Assembly (NCBI GenBank): GCA_012842745.1
Contig: DUSF01000056.1
Coordinates: forward strand, 62,001 to 126,000
DNA length: 64,000 nucleotides
Source: Bacillus sp. (in: firmicutes)
GTDB lineage: Bacteria > Bacillota > Bacilli > Bacillales > Bacillaceae_J
Direction: 5' to 3'
The position numbers and the translations under genes are program-made. Positions within the stretch are counted from its first letter, which is position 1; every line of letters begins with the position of its first letter. This document shows positions 15,867 through 27,192 of this stretch, piece by piece. The notes beneath the pieces are model-generated. The model was not told where the DNA came from, ran no database searches, and saw only the letters and a list, made by a program, of their open reading frames with translations.

Positions 15867-17060
15867 ATGAAGGGGAAAAAGATTTTATTATGCGTTTCAG
15901 GAGGTATTGCTGTATACAAGGCGGCTGCTTTAACAAGCAAGCTCGTGCAGGCTGGGGCAATTGTTAAAGTGATGATGACACCATCAGCAAGGAAGTTTGT
16001 CCAGCCGCTTACGTTTCAGGCGCTATCTCGAAATGATGTTTATGTTGATACGTTTGATGAAAAAGACTCAGACAAAATTGCTCATATTGATTTAGCCGAT
16101 TGGGCTGACCTTGTAGTAGTTGCTCCAGCGACCGCTAATATCATTGGAAAATTGGCAAACGGCATTGCTGATTGTATGATATCTACAACATTGCTGGCAA
16201 CAACAGCACGGGTTTGGATTGCGCCGGCAATGAACGTCCATATGTACGATCATCCAGCGGTTAAACGAAATATACATATTTTACATAGCTTTGGTTACGA
16301 GTTTATTGAGCCTTCCGAAGGGTATTTAGTATGTGGCTATGTAGGAAAAGGACGCCTAGAAGAGCCAGAAAAGATGGTTGAATTAGTGCAGAACTTCTTT
16401 AACGAAGATTCTTTCGGCTTAAAGGGGAAGAAAATACTTGTTACAGCTGGCCCAACGAGAGAAATCATTGACCCGGTGCGCTATATCACAAATCGTTCGA
16501 CAGGAAAAATGGGCTATGCAGTTGCAGAAGTAGCGGCAAATCTCGGGGCAGATGTAACGTTAATATCAGGACGAACGTCACTAGCGCAACCGAAAAATGT
16601 TACGTTTATACAAATTGAAACAGCCCAAGAAATGTATGAAGAGGTTATGAAGTATTACCCGGAAACCGAGCTTGTTATCAAAACGGCAGCTGTTGCTGAT
16701 TACCGCCCGAGCAACGTTTATGAGCACAAAATGAAAAAACAAGAAGGCGACCTTTCTATTCAATTGGAACGCACGATTGATATTTTAAAAACTTTAGGTG
16801 AGCAAAAAGAAAAGCAAATATTAGTTGGCTTTGCCGCAGAAACGGAAAATGTCGAGGCCTATGCTGAAAAAAAATTAAAAACGAAAAATCTCGATATGAT
16901 TGTTGCTAATAATGTTAAAGAAAAAGGGGCCGGATTTGGTGTGGATACGAATATTATTACGATTTACACGAAGACGGGTGAAAAACTAGAGTTTCCCCTC
17001 CTTTCAAAACGGGAAGCAGCTTTGGAGATTTTAAAGAAAGCTGCAACATTTTTAAAATAA
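15867..17060 (+). CDS. coaBC: Bifunctional phosphopantothenoylcysteine synthetase/decarboxylase
   Basis: CoaBC makes 4'-phosphopantothenoylcysteine and decarboxylates it in coenzyme A synthesis. The 397-residue protein has the flavin-dependent decarboxylase domain first (MKGKKILLCVSGGIAVYKAA, then PAMNVHMYDHP, with the active Cys in YLVCGYVGKGR), then the CTP-dependent synthetase (GKKILVTAGPTREIIDPVRY, NRSTGKMGYAVAE). Length fits. AAGGGGG precedes the ATG. It follows rpoZ across a terminator and is 12 bases before priA, so these two may be co-transcribed. Confidence 0.96.
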   Translation: MKGKKILLCVSGGIAVYKAAALTSKLVQAGAIVKVMMTPSARKFVQPLTFQALSRNDVYVDTFDEKDSDKIAHIDLADWADLVVVAPATANIIGKLANGIADCMISTTLLATTARVWIAPAMNVHMYDHPAVKRNIHILHSFGYEFIEPSEGYLVCGYVGKGRLEEPEKMVELVQNFFNEDSFGLKGKKILVTAGPTREIIDPVRYITNRSTGKMGYAVAEVAANLGADVTLISGRTSLAQPKNVTFIQIETAQEMYEEVMKYYPETELVIKTAAVADYRPSNVYEHKMKKQEGDLSIQLERTIDILKTLGEQKEKQILVGFAAETENVEAYAEKKLKTKNLDMIVANNVKEKGAGFGVDTNIITIYTKTGEKLEFPLLSKREAALEILKKAATFLK

Positions 17061-17072
17061 AGGACGTTTTTT

Positions 17073-19487
17073 ATGAAAATTGCCAAGGTTATCGTTGATG
17101 TACCTGCCGACAGAATAGATCGCTCTTTTGATTATCTTATACCTGAAGAATGGACAGCCTATGATTTTGTCCAGCGAGGAATGAGGGTAGTCGTCCCTTT
17201 TGGACCGCGGAAAATTCAAGGATTTGTCGTCGGCTTCGCTGATCACAGCGAATTTGAGCAACTGAAACAAATCGATTCAGTTCTTGATCTAACTCCCGTA
17301 TTAACACCTGAATTATTAGAATTAGGTGAATGGCTTCGTGATACAACACTTTGCTTTTTAATCACGGCCTACCAAGCGATGCTTCCAGCGGCGATGAAAG
17401 TCAAATATGAAAAGGAAGTCCGCGTGCAAAATGATAGTTTCATGATTGAAACCGAGCTTAAACCGTTTATTAATAAAGGAACAATTCAATGGAAAGAGAT
17501 TGAAAACAATAATAAGATTTTTCCGCTTATTCAAAAGGAAATAAAAAATGGCAATATGGAAGTTGTTTATCGAATTAAAGATCGGGCCAACAAAAAGAAA
17601 GTAAAAATGATTAGCCCAAAACAAACGAAGGAAGAGTTACAAGAAACTTTCGAATCCTTCGGCAATCAAGCGATGAAACAAAAAGAAGTTTTGCAGCATT
17701 TTATTACTGAGCCTAAAGAAATAGAACTACAACAGCTACTTGCAATTTTAAAGACAACAGTTTCTCCAGTAAACACGTTAGTAAAAAAAGGGATTTTACA
17801 AGAAGACTATCAAGAAGTGTATCGCGATCCGTATGAACATCGAGATTTTAAAAAGACGATGCCGCTACCCTTGACAGCGGAGCAAACAAAAGCGATTACA
17901 CCGATTTTACATAGCATAAACAATCAAGACCATGCTGTTTACTTAATGTATGGGATTACGGGCAGCGGCAAAACCGAAATTTATTTGCAATCCATCGCTG
18001 AAGTTTTAAAACAAGGGAAAGAAGCAATCATGCTTGTTCCGGAAATTTCATTAACACCAATGATGGTTGAACGGTTTAAAGGCAGATTCGGCAATGAAGT
18101 AGCCGTCATGCACAGCGGTTTGTCAGCAGGCGAAAAGTATGATGAATGGCGAAAAATCCAAAAGAAAGAAGTTCGCGTCGTTGTTGGCGCGCGCTCGGCC
18201 GTTTTTGCGCCCTTTGAAAATCTCGGTATTATCATTATTGATGAGGAACATGAAACAAGCTACAAACAAGAGGAAAATCCACGCTATCATGCTAGAGATG
18301 TCGCAATTAAACGTGGAATGATTCACAACTGTCCTGTAATCCTAGGGAGTGCAACCCCTTCATTAGAATCTTTTGCTCGTGCTCATAAAAATGTCTACCA
18401 ATTGCTAACGTTAAAAGAGAGGATTAATACAAGTGCCTTGCCAACCGTGGAAATTGTTGATATGAGGGAAGAACTTCGTGCTGGTAACCGCTCAATGTTT
18501 TCGCGCGCCCTATTAGAGAAGGTAAAGGACCGGCTTGAAAAAGGTGAACAATCGGTGTTGTTTTTAAATAGAAGGGGATTTTCAACTTTTGTTATGTGCC
18601 GTGATTGCGGTTATGTGCTCAACTGCCCTCATTGTGACATTTCACTAACATATCATAAGCGTGATAATAAGTTGAAATGTCATTATTGTTCATTTGAAAT
18701 GCCACTTCCAAAAATTTGCCCAGAGTGTAATAGCGAACATATTCGTTTTTTTGGAACAGGAACGCAAAAAGTCGAGGAGGAGTTGGCAAAAATTTTGCCC
18801 GAAGCAAGGGTGATTCGCATGGACGTCGATACAACAAGCAAAAAAGGGGCCCATGAAAAATTATTGCATGCCTTTGAACAAAAACAAGCCGATATTTTAC
18901 TTGGAACACAAATGATTGCCAAAGGGCTAGATTTTCCAGATGTCACCTTTGTTGGTGTGTTGGCAGCGGATTCGATGCTCCATATTCCCGACTTTCGTGC
19001 CAGTGAAAAAACATTTCAATTAATCACGCAAGTAAGTGGGCGCGCAGGCCGGCATCATTTACCAGGTGAGGTGGTTATACAAACATATAGTCCGGAGCAT
19101 TTTAGTATCGAGCTTGCGGCTATTCCAGATTATGAAAGCTATTATGGGAGAGAAATGCTAGTGCGGAAAAACTATCATTATCCACCATTCTATTATTTGA
19201 CATTAATAACGGTATCCCATCCCGAGTTAATGAAAGTCGTGGAAACTACTGAGAAAATTTCTCAGTTCCTCAAAGGGAAGTTGTCGAATCAGACAATCGT
19301 CCTTGGTCCAGTGGCTTCACCTATTCCAAGGGTAAAGGATAGATATCGCTACCAATGCATGATAAAATACAAAGATGAACCAAGGCTTGCGAAGACTTTG
19401 CAAACGCTTCTCCACTATTATCAACAAGAGATAAGTAGAAGTGAGCTGCAAATCGCAATTGATATGAATCCATATATGATGATGTAA
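17073..19487 (+). CDS. priA: Primosomal helicase PriA
   Basis: PriA recognises stalled forks and D-loops and starts replisome reloading. The 804-residue protein has an N-terminal fork-binding part, Walker A GITGSGKTE (about residue 293), DEEH (about 389), a zinc-binding Cys cluster (CRDCGYVLNCPHC to CPEC, about 508-555) and helicase motifs V-VI (GTQMIAKGLDFPDV, QVSGRAGRHHLPGEV). The length is standard. It sits between coaBC and fmt as in B. subtilis, except that def, usually directly after priA, is missing. Confidence 0.97.
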   Translation: MKIAKVIVDVPADRIDRSFDYLIPEEWTAYDFVQRGMRVVVPFGPRKIQGFVVGFADHSEFEQLKQIDSVLDLTPVLTPELLELGEWLRDTTLCFLITAYQAMLPAAMKVKYEKEVRVQNDSFMIETELKPFINKGTIQWKEIENNNKIFPLIQKEIKNGNMEVVYRIKDRANKKKVKMISPKQTKEELQETFESFGNQAMKQKEVLQHFITEPKEIELQQLLAILKTTVSPVNTLVKKGILQEDYQEVYRDPYEHRDFKKTMPLPLTAEQTKAITPILHSINNQDHAVYLMYGITGSGKTEIYLQSIAEVLKQGKEAIMLVPEISLTPMMVERFKGRFGNEVAVMHSGLSAGEKYDEWRKIQKKEVRVVVGARSAVFAPFENLGIIIIDEEHETSYKQEENPRYHARDVAIKRGMIHNCPVILGSATPSLESFARAHKNVYQLLTLKERINTSALPTVEIVDMREELRAGNRSMFSRALLEKVKDRLEKGEQSVLFLNRRGFSTFVMCRDCGYVLNCPHCDISLTYHKRDNKLKCHYCSFEMPLPKICPECNSEHIRFFGTGTQKVEEELAKILPEARVIRMDVDTTSKKGAHEKLLHAFEQKQADILLGTQMIAKGLDFPDVTFVGVLAADSMLHIPDFRASEKTFQLITQVSGRAGRHHLPGEVVIQTYSPEHFSIELAAIPDYESYYGREMLVRKNYHYPPFYYLTLITVSHPELMKVVETTEKISQFLKGKLSNQTIVLGPVASPIPRVKDRYRYQCMIKYKDEPRLAKTLQTLLHYYQQEISRSELQIAIDMNPYMMM

Positions 19488-19545
19488 TGTATGACAAGAA
19501 ATTGAAACGCTAATAATGTAGATAGTTAAGGGAAGGTGTAAACCG

Positions 19546-20496
19546 ATGACACGGATCGTATTTATGGGGACGCCGGATTTTTCAGTGCCGATTTTAAAAC
19601 AATTATTAACGGATGGCTATGATGTTGTTGGGGTTGTAACACAGCCAGATCGGCCTAAAGGACGGAAGAAAGAAGTAACACCGCCACCGGTGAAAGTGGA
19701 AGCCTTAAAATATGCAATACCAGTTCTTCAGCCGAACAAGATTAAGAATGAAGATGAGCTACAAGAGGTGTTGGCACTAAAACCGGATTTAATCGTAACA
19801 GCTGCCTTTGGACAAATTCTACCGCAAAAATTGTTAGAGGCTCCGGAATATGGTTGTATTAATGTCCATGCTTCATTGCTTCCAGAATTAAGAGGCGGTG
19901 CGCCAATTCATTATGCTATTTTACAAGGGAAGAAGAAGACAGGGATTACGATTATGTATATGGCTGAAAGATTAGATGCTGGCGATATTTTGACACAAGC
20001 AGAAGTAATAATTGAAGAACATGATAACGTTGGTACGCTGCATAATAAACTAAGTGAAGTTGGGGCAAAGCTATTATCCGAGACAATCCCGCTTTTATTA
20101 GATGGGAAACTTACACCGATTAAGCAAAATGATGAAGAAGCGACTTTTGCCGCTAATATAAAACGTGAGCAAGAAAAAATCGATTGGCATAAATCGGGCG
20201 AAGATATTTATAATCAAGTCCGCGGCCTCCACCCTTGGCCTGTTGCTTATACATATATGAAAGGACAAGTTGTTAAAATTTGGTGGGGAATGAAAATCCA
20301 AGAAAATTCTAATCATAAGCCGGGTACAATTATTCGTCTTGAAGACGATGGGATTGTCGTTGCCACAGGGAATGCGACAGCTATAAAAATTACCGAATTG
20401 CAGCCATCTGGTAAAAAAAGAATGACGGCGAAAGCATTTTTACGAGGTGCTAGTGAACTTGCAGTTGGTGAAATGCTAGGAGAAGAAAATGAGTAA
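19546..20496 (+). CDS. fmt: Methionyl-tRNA formyltransferase
   Basis: Fmt formylates initiator Met-tRNA using 10-formyl-tetrahydrofolate. The 316-residue protein has [20 protein letters not shown] at the start, the [16 protein letters not shown] active-site motif (about residue 109) and the C-terminal oligonucleotide-binding part. GGGAAGGTG precedes the ATG. It overlaps rsmB by 8 bases. Formyl-Met must be removed by peptide deformylase, whose gene is not in its usual place just upstream, so it should lie elsewhere. Confidence 0.97.
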   Translation: MTRIVFMGTPDFSVPILKQLLTDGYDVVGVVTQPDRPKGRKKEVTPPPVKVEALKYAIPVLQPNKIKNEDELQEVLALKPDLIVTAAFGQILPQKLLEAPEYGCINVHASLLPELRGGAPIHYAILQGKKKTGITIMYMAERLDAGDILTQAEVIIEEHDNVGTLHNKLSEVGAKLLSETIPLLLDGKLTPIKQNDEEATFAANIKREQEKIDWHKSGEDIYNQVRGLHPWPVAYTYMKGQVVKIWWGMKIQENSNHKPGTIIRLEDDGIVVATGNATAIKITELQPSGKKRMTAKAFLRGASELAVGEMLGEENE

Positions 20497-21829
20497 AAAT
20501 GTACGTGAAGTTGCCTTAGATAGCTTGTTACAAATTGAGGAAAAACAAGCCTATAGCAACTTATTATTAAACCAAATGATTGAAAAACATAAGCTTGAAA
20601 GTAAAGATGTTGGGCTATTAACGGAAATTGTTTATGGAACAATGCAAAGAAAAATGACTATTGATTATTTCTTGCAGCCTTTTTTGAAAAAACAAAAAAA
20701 AATACAATTATGGGTTTTGAGCCTTTTAAGATTATCATTGTACCAAATGATTTATTTAGATCGCATCCCCGAGCGCGCTGCTATACATGAAGCAGTCGAA
20801 ATTGCCAAAAAAAGAGGACATCGTGGCATAGCTGGAATGGTCAACGGTGTTTTACGTTCGGTCCAGCGGGAGGGTGTTCCAAGTTTGGACGAAATAAACG
20901 ATTCCTTTCAGCGCTTATCAATCGAAATGAGTTTCCCTTTATGGTTAATTAAAAAGTGGGTAGCCCAATATGGGATGGACACAACAAGAAAAATATGTGA
21001 AAGCTCACTCGTCCCACCACAAGTTTCGGCGCGAGTAAACTGCAAAAAAGCAACGGTTGAAGAAGTCATTTCTCTTTTGAAAAAAGAAAATATTTCTGCT
21101 GATAGAGGGGCGTTATCTCTAGATGCTATTACTGTTGCAAATGGAAATGTAGCAAAAACAAAAGCCTTTCAAGATGGGTATGTTACGATTCAAGATGAAA
21201 GCTCGATGTTAGTTGCGCGCGCATTGGCTCCTACTAGCAATGATGTAATCCTTGATGCCTGTGCAGCACCAGGGGGAAAAACAACCCATATTGCCGAATT
21301 GCTTAGCAATAATGGAAAAGTAATTTCTGTTGATTTGCATCGACATAAGGTAAAATTAATTGAAGACCAAGTGAAACGGCTACAGTTATCAAACGTAGAA
21401 ACGCTCGTTAGTGACAGCTCGAATTTACAAGAGCATTTTAAGCCGGAAACATTTGACCGTATTTTAGTTGATGCTCCTTGTTCTGGATTCGGAGTGATTC
21501 GGCGCAAACCGGATATAAAATATAGTAAAAAAGCGGATGATATTGCTCAATTAGCTGAAATACAATTAAGTATTTTAAATAGTGTTGCGAAGTTATTGAA
21601 AAACAATGGAACGCTTGTTTATAGTACTTGTACAATTGATAAAGAGGAAAATGAAGAGGTTGTGAAAAAATTTTTAGCGCTGAACGGCCAGTTCACGATT
21701 GATGAAACATTGCAAGAGCGCATGCCAGAAGAGCTACAGCCTTATGTCAAAAATGGACAAGTTCAAATTCTTCCGCATTATTTTGCTACAGACGGATTTT
21801 TTATTGCTAGCTTTAGGAAGCAGGTGTAA
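20489..21829 (+). CDS. rsmB: 16S rRNA m5C967 methyltransferase
   Basis: RsmB uses SAM to methylate C967 (E. coli numbering) of 16S rRNA. The 446-residue protein has the N-terminal NusB-like domain ([20 protein letters not shown]), then the Rossmann methyltransferase part with [16 protein letters not shown], the catalytic [18 protein letters not shown] and [14 protein letters not shown], giving the two active-site Cys. The gene starts inside fmt, so translation is coupled. The length is typical. Confidence 0.96.
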   Translation: MSKNVREVALDSLLQIEEKQAYSNLLLNQMIEKHKLESKDVGLLTEIVYGTMQRKMTIDYFLQPFLKKQKKIQLWVLSLLRLSLYQMIYLDRIPERAAIHEAVEIAKKRGHRGIAGMVNGVLRSVQREGVPSLDEINDSFQRLSIEMSFPLWLIKKWVAQYGMDTTRKICESSLVPPQVSARVNCKKATVEEVISLLKKENISADRGALSLDAITVANGNVAKTKAFQDGYVTIQDESSMLVARALAPTSNDVILDACAAPGGKTTHIAELLSNNGKVISVDLHRHKVKLIEDQVKRLQLSNVETLVSDSSNLQEHFKPETFDRILVDAPCSGFGVIRRKPDIKYSKKADDIAQLAEIQLSILNSVAKLLKNNGTLVYSTCTIDKEENEEVVKKFLALNGQFTIDETLQERMPEELQPYVKNGQVQILPHYFATDGFFIASFRKQV

Positions 21830-21834
21830 TCAAC

Positions 21835-22896
21835 ATGGAATTAAATAAGCAAAAGCCTTCAATCTATTCACTGCAATTAAATGAATTAGAAGATTGGCTA
21901 AAGAAAGAAGGGGAGCCGAAATTTAGAGCTGCCCAAATTTTTGATTGGCTTTATAAAAAACGGGTTGATAATTTTGCAGAAATGTTGAATTTATCAAAAG
22001 GATTGCGCGAAAAGTTGGCGAATGATTTTGTTATAACAACTTTAAAAACAATCGTTCAACATACTTCACAAGATGGTACGCTTAAATTTTTATTTGAACT
22101 TCATGACGGATATTCAATTGAGACAGTGCTAATGCGCCATGATTATGGAAATTCAGTGTGCGTGACAACCCAAGTAGGCTGTAGAATCGGCTGTACGTTT
22201 TGTGCTTCAACGCTTGGTGGTTTAAAACGTGACCTCGAAGCAGGGGAAATTGTTGCCCAAGTTTTAAAGGTGCAAAAGGCGCTAGATGAAACAGATGAAA
22301 GAGTTGGTTCGATTGTTGTAATGGGAATTGGCGAGCCGTTTGATAATTACGAATCATTGTTGTCATTTTTAAAAATAGTAAATAACGAAAAAGGTTTAAA
22401 CATCGGAGCAAGACATATTACCGTATCGACGAGTGGAATTGTTCCGAGAATATATGACTTTGCCAATGAAGAATTGCAGATTAATTTTGCTATTTCCTTG
22501 CATGCACCAAACACAGAGCTTCGCAGCCGCTTAATGCCAATCAATAAAGCTTATGATTTGAAAGACTTAATCGAAGCAGTGAAATATTATACGGAAAAAA
22601 CAGGCCGCCGGGTCACCTTTGAGTATGGATTATTTGGCGGTATCAATGACAAGACGGAGCACGCTGAAGAACTTGCACAGTTAATTAAAGGCCTTAAATG
22701 TCATGTGAATTTGATTCCTGTTAATTATGTGCCCGAAAGGAACTACGTCCGCACTCCTAAAAATCAAATCTTCGCTTTTGAAAAAACGTTAAAAAAACAT
22801 GGTATTAACGTAACAATTCGCCGGGAACAAGGACATGATATTGAGGCTGCTTGTGGACAGCTGCGGGCGAAGGAGCGAAAAGAAGAGGCGAGGTGA
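21835..22896 (+). CDS. rlmN: Dual-specificity radical SAM methyltransferase RlmN
   Basis: RlmN methylates C2 of A2503 in 23S rRNA and A37 in certain tRNAs using a radical SAM mechanism. The 353-residue protein has the CxxxCxxC cluster motif in [15 protein letters not shown] (about residue 120), the SAM-binding segment [12 protein letters not shown] and a C-terminal Cys ([10 protein letters not shown]) that acts as a methyl carrier in this family. It starts 5 bases after rsmB, and prpC begins 4 bases after its stop. Confidence 0.96.
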   Translation: MELNKQKPSIYSLQLNELEDWLKKEGEPKFRAAQIFDWLYKKRVDNFAEMLNLSKGLREKLANDFVITTLKTIVQHTSQDGTLKFLFELHDGYSIETVLMRHDYGNSVCVTTQVGCRIGCTFCASTLGGLKRDLEAGEIVAQVLKVQKALDETDERVGSIVVMGIGEPFDNYESLLSFLKIVNNEKGLNIGARHITVSTSGIVPRIYDFANEELQINFAISLHAPNTELRSRLMPINKAYDLKDLIEAVKYYTEKTGRRVTFEYGLFGGINDKTEHAEELAQLIKGLKCHVNLIPVNYVPERNYVRTPKNQIFAFEKTLKKHGINVTIRREQGHDIEAACGQLRAKERKEEAR

Positions 22897-22900
22897 AACT

Positions 22901-23659
22901 ATGAAGTCAGTTTTTTTAACTGATCGGGGAAAGGTTAGGCAGCATAATGAAGATAGCGGTGGTATTTTCTTTCTTGAAAATGAATTGGCGTTAGTTGTTG
23001 TGGCAGATGGTATGGGTGGACATCAAGCAGGAGACGTTGCCAGCCAGATGGCAATCGCAGAAATAGAAAAGCTATGGTCTAAAGAAACAGAAGAGCAATT
23101 GTCAACACCTGAAAAATCGGCACAGTGGCTCAAAGAAGCTGTAGCCAAAATAAATACGTCAATCTATCAGTATGCAAAAGAAAATGAAGATTGCCAAGGA
23201 ATGGGAACAACGATTGTTGTTGTTGTCCTAACCCGAGAATTTATTACCGTTGGCAATATCGGTGACAGCCGCTGTTACATTTTAAATAATAATGGCTTTG
23301 CCCAAATTACGGATGATCATTCACTTGTGTATGAATTAGTGCGCAGTGGGCAGATTTCTCCCGAAGACGCCGAGCATCATCCCCGCAAAAACGTGTTAAT
23401 GAGAGCATTGGGAACAGAAGAGACCGTAGCCTTAGATATAAAGACATTAGAATGGGAAAGAAATGACATTTTGCTCCTTTGTTCTGATGGATTAACGAAT
23501 AAAGTTTCAGCATCGGACATTCACACGATTTTAGGGGAAGAAAGTGAAGTAGAGAGTAAGGCTAGACAGCTCATCGAAAAGGCCAATGAAGCGGGTGGAG
23601 ATGATAATATTACCGTTGCCATCGTTAAGCATGACTGGACGGAAAGTGGAAGTGAGTGA
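22901..23659 (+). CDS. prpC: PP2C-type Ser/Thr phosphatase PrpC
   Basis: PrpC removes phosphates placed by PrkC, including on PrkC itself. The 252-residue protein has the PP2C metal motifs: HNEDSGGIFF near the start, VVADGMGGHQAGD, GNIGDSRCYI and GGDDNITVAIVKHD near the end. I chose ATG 22901, with AGGTGA 5 bases upstream; longer in-frame starts lie inside rlmN. It precedes prkC by 6 bases, the conserved phosphatase-kinase pair. Confidence 0.96.
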   Translation: MKSVFLTDRGKVRQHNEDSGGIFFLENELALVVVADGMGGHQAGDVASQMAIAEIEKLWSKETEEQLSTPEKSAQWLKEAVAKINTSIYQYAKENEDCQGMGTTIVVVVLTREFITVGNIGDSRCYILNNNGFAQITDDHSLVYELVRSGQISPEDAEHHPRKNVLMRALGTEETVALDIKTLEWERNDILLLCSDGLTNKVSASDIHTILGEESEVESKARQLIEKANEAGGDDNITVAIVKHDWTESGSE

Positions 23660-23665
23660 TGAATT

Positions 23666-25600
23666 TTGATACTCGGTAAGCGGTTAAATGGTCGATACAA
23701 AATTATTGACATCATCGGCGGCGGCGGAATGGCAAACGTATACCTAGCACATGATATGATTTTAGATCGTCAAGTTGCTGTCAAGGTATTAAAACCGGAA
23801 TTTTCCAACGATGATGAATTTATTAAACGTTTTCGTCGGGAAGCTCACTCAGCAACAAGTCTAAATCATCCTAACATCGTTAATATTTATGATGTCGGGG
23901 AAGAAGGTAATATTTATTTTATTGTGATGGAGTATGTTGATGGGCAAACATTAAAACAATATATTCAACAGAATAGAGTCATTCCGGTTGAAAAAGTAAT
24001 CGATATTATGAAACAAATTACAGCAGCAATTGAACATGCCCATCAAAATCAAATCGTTCATCGTGACATAAAGCCACATAATATTCTTATTGATTACGAC
24101 GGACATGTAAAAGTGACTGATTTCGGAATTGCGATGGCCTTAAGTGCAACTTCAATCACGCAAACAAATTCGGTGCTTGGCTCTGTCCATTACTTATCAC
24201 CCGAACAAGCGCGAGGCGGAATGGCAAATAAGAAATCTGATATATACTCTCTTGGTGTTGTTATGTTTGAACTATTAACAGGCCGTTTGCCCTTTTCAGG
24301 AGAATCGGCGATTTCGATTGCTTTAAAGCATTTGCAGAGCGAAACACCGTCACCGAAAAGATGGAATCCAGATATTCCGCAAAGTGTTGAAAATATCGTA
24401 TTAAAAGCAACTGTAAAGGATTCTTTTCAACGATATGATAGTGTTACGGAAATGCGCAATGATTTAGAAACAGCCCTTGACCCGAAGCGGATTAATGAAG
24501 ATAAATTTATTATTCCTGAAGATGATGAAGCAACGAAAGCAATCCCAATCATCACAAGTGAACACCAAATTGAACAAAGTCATGATACGATTATTCATCC
24601 CGTAAAAAAGGAAAAAAAGAAGTCTAAGAAACGACTTTTCATGACTATATTAGCAGTAGCATTATTAATAGGAGGGCTAGCTGTTGCTGCACTATTAACA
24701 ATACCAGGACTCTTAGAGCCAAAGGATGTTGTTATTACTGATGTTACTAATTATACGATGGCAGAAGCAATCGAAGAGCTTCAGTCCATTGGCTTAAAAG
24801 TAAAGCCAAAGAAAATTGCCGATGATTTAATCCCTGAAGGCTCGGTTATAAAAACAGATCCGCCCGTTAACTCAACCGTTAAGGAAGGGTATGAAGTAAC
24901 CGTATATGAAAGTTTAGGTAAAGAAAAAATTAAGTTTGAAAATTATCTTGGTTATCAATTAGATGATGCAAAACGGGAATTAGAAATAAAAGGCATTCTC
25001 GATGAACATATTCTACCAAACTATGTGGAAAGTGATAGACCTGAGAATGAAATTGTTGGACAGCTTCAACCAAAACCGGATGAACGAATTAATCCTGATG
25101 AAATAAATGGGATGTGGGTTATTTTTCAAGTATCGAAAGGCCCGCAATTAAAAATACCGAATATGGTTGGTTGGAAGGAAGAGCGAGTTAGAAAATTTGT
25201 TAAGGAAAATAATTTGCCACTTGATACTAGTGAAGGACGGTATTCAAACGAAGTGGAAAATGGTCTTGTGCTTTTACAGGAACCTATTGGTGGAACAATA
25301 ATTAAAAAAGGGACAATGATTAAAGTCGTCCTTTCAAAAGGGCCGGAACCGAAAGTTTATGAGTTTACAAAGGTTATCCCAATTTATAATGAAATAAATG
25401 AAATGGAACAAATAGTGGAAGTTTACATTGAAGATATGGAGCATGAAATGGCTGGAAGGCCTGAAGTAATAAGAATTAAAGAAACAACGGAAATTCCAAT
25501 CAAATTGGTTATTCCTTATAACGGGAAGGCTTCGTATAAAATAAAGGTGAATGGAAATTTATTAGATAGCGGGGAAATAAGTTACGATTCTGTTCCATAA
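23666..25600 (+). CDS. prkC: PASTA-domain Ser/Thr kinase PrkC
   Basis: PrkC is a membrane kinase that senses peptidoglycan fragments and controls germination, cell-wall and stress functions. The 644-residue protein has a Hanks-type kinase domain (Gly loop IGGGGMANVYLAHD, VAVKVLK, HRDIKPHNIL, DFGIA, SPEQARG), a membrane helix at about 327-350, three extracellular PASTA repeats (about 355-565) and a C-terminal Ig-like part. The start is TTG 23666, agreeing with the family N-terminus ILGKRLNGRYKI; the ribosome site is weak. It follows prpC and precedes rsgA. Confidence 0.96.
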   Translation: MILGKRLNGRYKIIDIIGGGGMANVYLAHDMILDRQVAVKVLKPEFSNDDEFIKRFRREAHSATSLNHPNIVNIYDVGEEGNIYFIVMEYVDGQTLKQYIQQNRVIPVEKVIDIMKQITAAIEHAHQNQIVHRDIKPHNILIDYDGHVKVTDFGIAMALSATSITQTNSVLGSVHYLSPEQARGGMANKKSDIYSLGVVMFELLTGRLPFSGESAISIALKHLQSETPSPKRWNPDIPQSVENIVLKATVKDSFQRYDSVTEMRNDLETALDPKRINEDKFIIPEDDEATKAIPIITSEHQIEQSHDTIIHPVKKEKKKSKKRLFMTILAVALLIGGLAVAALLTIPGLLEPKDVVITDVTNYTMAEAIEELQSIGLKVKPKKIADDLIPEGSVIKTDPPVNSTVKEGYEVTVYESLGKEKIKFENYLGYQLDDAKRELEIKGILDEHILPNYVESDRPENEIVGQLQPKPDERINPDEINGMWVIFQVSKGPQLKIPNMVGWKEERVRKFVKENNLPLDTSEGRYSNEVENGLVLLQEPIGGTIIKKGTMIKVVLSKGPEPKVYEFTKVIPIYNEINEMEQIVEVYIEDMEHEMAGRPEVIRIKETTEIPIKLVIPYNGKASYKIKVNGNLLDSGEISYDSVP

Positions 25601-25634
25601 TCATCGCAAGTAAAATTATTTTTGGAGGTTGTGC

Positions 25635-26516
25635 ATGACAGAGGGAAAAATTATTAAAGCACTAAGTGGTTTTTATTATGTTTTACATGAGGATGGTATT
25701 ACACAATGTAGAGGGAGGGGCGTTTTTCGGAAGAATGGTGTTACGCTGCTTGTAGGTGACTATGTTACTTTTGAAGCTGAAAATGAAACTGAAGGGTATA
25801 TTATGGAAATTAAGCCGAGAAAAAACGAACTTATAAGACCGCCTATTTCCAATGTAGACCAAGCTATTCTCGTCTTTTCAGCGGCAGCACCGAATTTTAG
25901 CCCAGTTCTTCTCGACCGTTTTTTAGTGCTTATCGAGTCAAATTATATTACCCCTGTTATATGTATTACTAAGATTGATTTATTAGAGGAAGAAAATTTA
26001 CGGAAAATTAACAACTATGCAAATGATTATAAAGAAATTGGTTATGAAGTCATATTTACATCCTCAAAGACAAAGGATGGTATTGAAAAACTAAGACCTT
26101 ATTTGCGAGACAATATTTCGGTATTTGCAGGACAATCCGGGGTTGGGAAATCTTCATTATTAAATGCATTATTACCTGAATTGTCGTTGAAAACAAATGA
26201 TATATCGAATCACTTAGGGCGTGGGAAACATACGACTAGACATGTTGAGTTAATTCGATTTGAAACTGGTTTAGTGGCAGATACCCCTGGCTTTAGCTCA
26301 TTAGATTTTATTAATATCGAAGCTGATGAGCTTGAGCGTTATTTTCCGGAAATAAAAGAAAAGTCGAAAAATTGTAAATTTAGAGGTTGTTTACATGTAA
26401 AAGAACCAAAATGTGCGATAAAAGATGCTGTGGAGAAAAATGAAATTCCATCTTATCGCTATGAACATTATGTAGAATTTCTTGAAGAAATAAAAGAGAG
26501 AAAGCCGAGGTACTAA
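25635..26516 (+). CDS. rsgA: Ribosome small subunit-dependent GTPase RsgA
   Basis: RsgA (CpgA, YloQ) is a late 30S assembly GTPase; in B. subtilis it is also a PrkC substrate. The 293-residue protein has an OB domain, then the circularly permuted G domain: [11 protein letters not shown] (G4), [16 protein letters not shown] (G1), DTPGFSS (G3), and a zinc site [18 protein letters not shown] 25635 lies 9 bases after GGAGG; an in-frame TTG at 25629 is less likely. The order prkC-rsgA-rpe is conserved. Confidence 0.95.
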   Translation: MTEGKIIKALSGFYYVLHEDGITQCRGRGVFRKNGVTLLVGDYVTFEAENETEGYIMEIKPRKNELIRPPISNVDQAILVFSAAAPNFSPVLLDRFLVLIESNYITPVICITKIDLLEEENLRKINNYANDYKEIGYEVIFTSSKTKDGIEKLRPYLRDNISVFAGQSGVGKSSLLNALLPELSLKTNDISNHLGRGKHTTRHVELIRFETGLVADTPGFSSLDFINIEADELERYFPEIKEKSKNCKFRGCLHVKEPKCAIKDAVEKNEIPSYRYEHYVEFLEEIKERKPRY

Positions 26517-26517
26517 C

Positions 26518-27162
26518 ATGATTAAAATCGCACCATCTATTCTATCAGCAGATTTTGCTAAATTAGGGGATGAAATTAAAGATGTCGAAAATGGGGGAGC
26601 GGACTATATTCATGTTGATGTAATGGATGGGCACTTTGTTCCAAATATTACAATTGGTCCACTAATTGTCAATGCCATTAGACCGATTACTAGTCTGCCG
26701 CTTGACGTTCATTTAATGATAGAAAACCCTGATTTGTACATTCCAGAGTTTGCTAAAGCGGGGGCCGATCTTATTACTGTTCATGTTGAAGCATGCAAGC
26801 ATTTACATCGAACCCTTCATTTGATCAAGGATAATGGCGTGAAAGCTGGCGTTGTTCTTAATCCAGCAACACCAGTAAACATGATTGAACATATTCTTGA
26901 TGACATTGACATCGTCTTATTTATGACGGTGAATCCAGGATTTGGTGGCCAAAAATTTATTCATCCCGTTTTACCTAAAATAAAAACAGCTGCCGACATG
27001 ATAAAGGATCGTGGGTTAGACATTGAAATTGAAGTTGACGGCGGTGTGAATCCTGAAACGGCGAAGCTTTGTATCGAAGCAGGTGCGAACGTTCTTGTTG
27101 CAGGATCGGCCGTTTTTAATAAGGAAGATAGAAAAAAGGCAATCGCCGACATACGTGGATAG
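26518..27162 (+). CDS. rpe: Ribulose-phosphate 3-epimerase
   Basis: Rpe interconverts ribulose 5-phosphate and xylulose 5-phosphate in the pentose phosphate pathway. The 214-residue TIM barrel has [34 protein letters not shown] (metal ligands), [22 protein letters not shown] and [11 protein letters not shown]. It begins 1 base after the rsgA stop and ends at a terminator. In B. subtilis the next gene is thiN; here it is absent. Confidence 0.96.
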   Translation: MIKIAPSILSADFAKLGDEIKDVENGGADYIHVDVMDGHFVPNITIGPLIVNAIRPITSLPLDVHLMIENPDLYIPEFAKAGADLITVHVEACKHLHRTLHLIKDNGVKAGVVLNPATPVNMIEHILDDIDIVLFMTVNPGFGGQKFIHPVLPKIKTAADMIKDRGLDIEIEVDGGVNPETAKLCIEAGANVLVAGSAVFNKEDRKKAIADIRG

Positions 27163-27192
27163 GAAGCAGGGTTCTCTTGCTTCCTTTTTTTA
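27161..27192 (+). terminator. Terminator after rpe
   Basis: AGGAAGCA (27161-27168) pairs with TGCTTCCT (27178-27185), and TTTTTTTA follows. It starts within the rpe stop codon and closes the long priA-to-rpe run. Confidence 0.88.
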
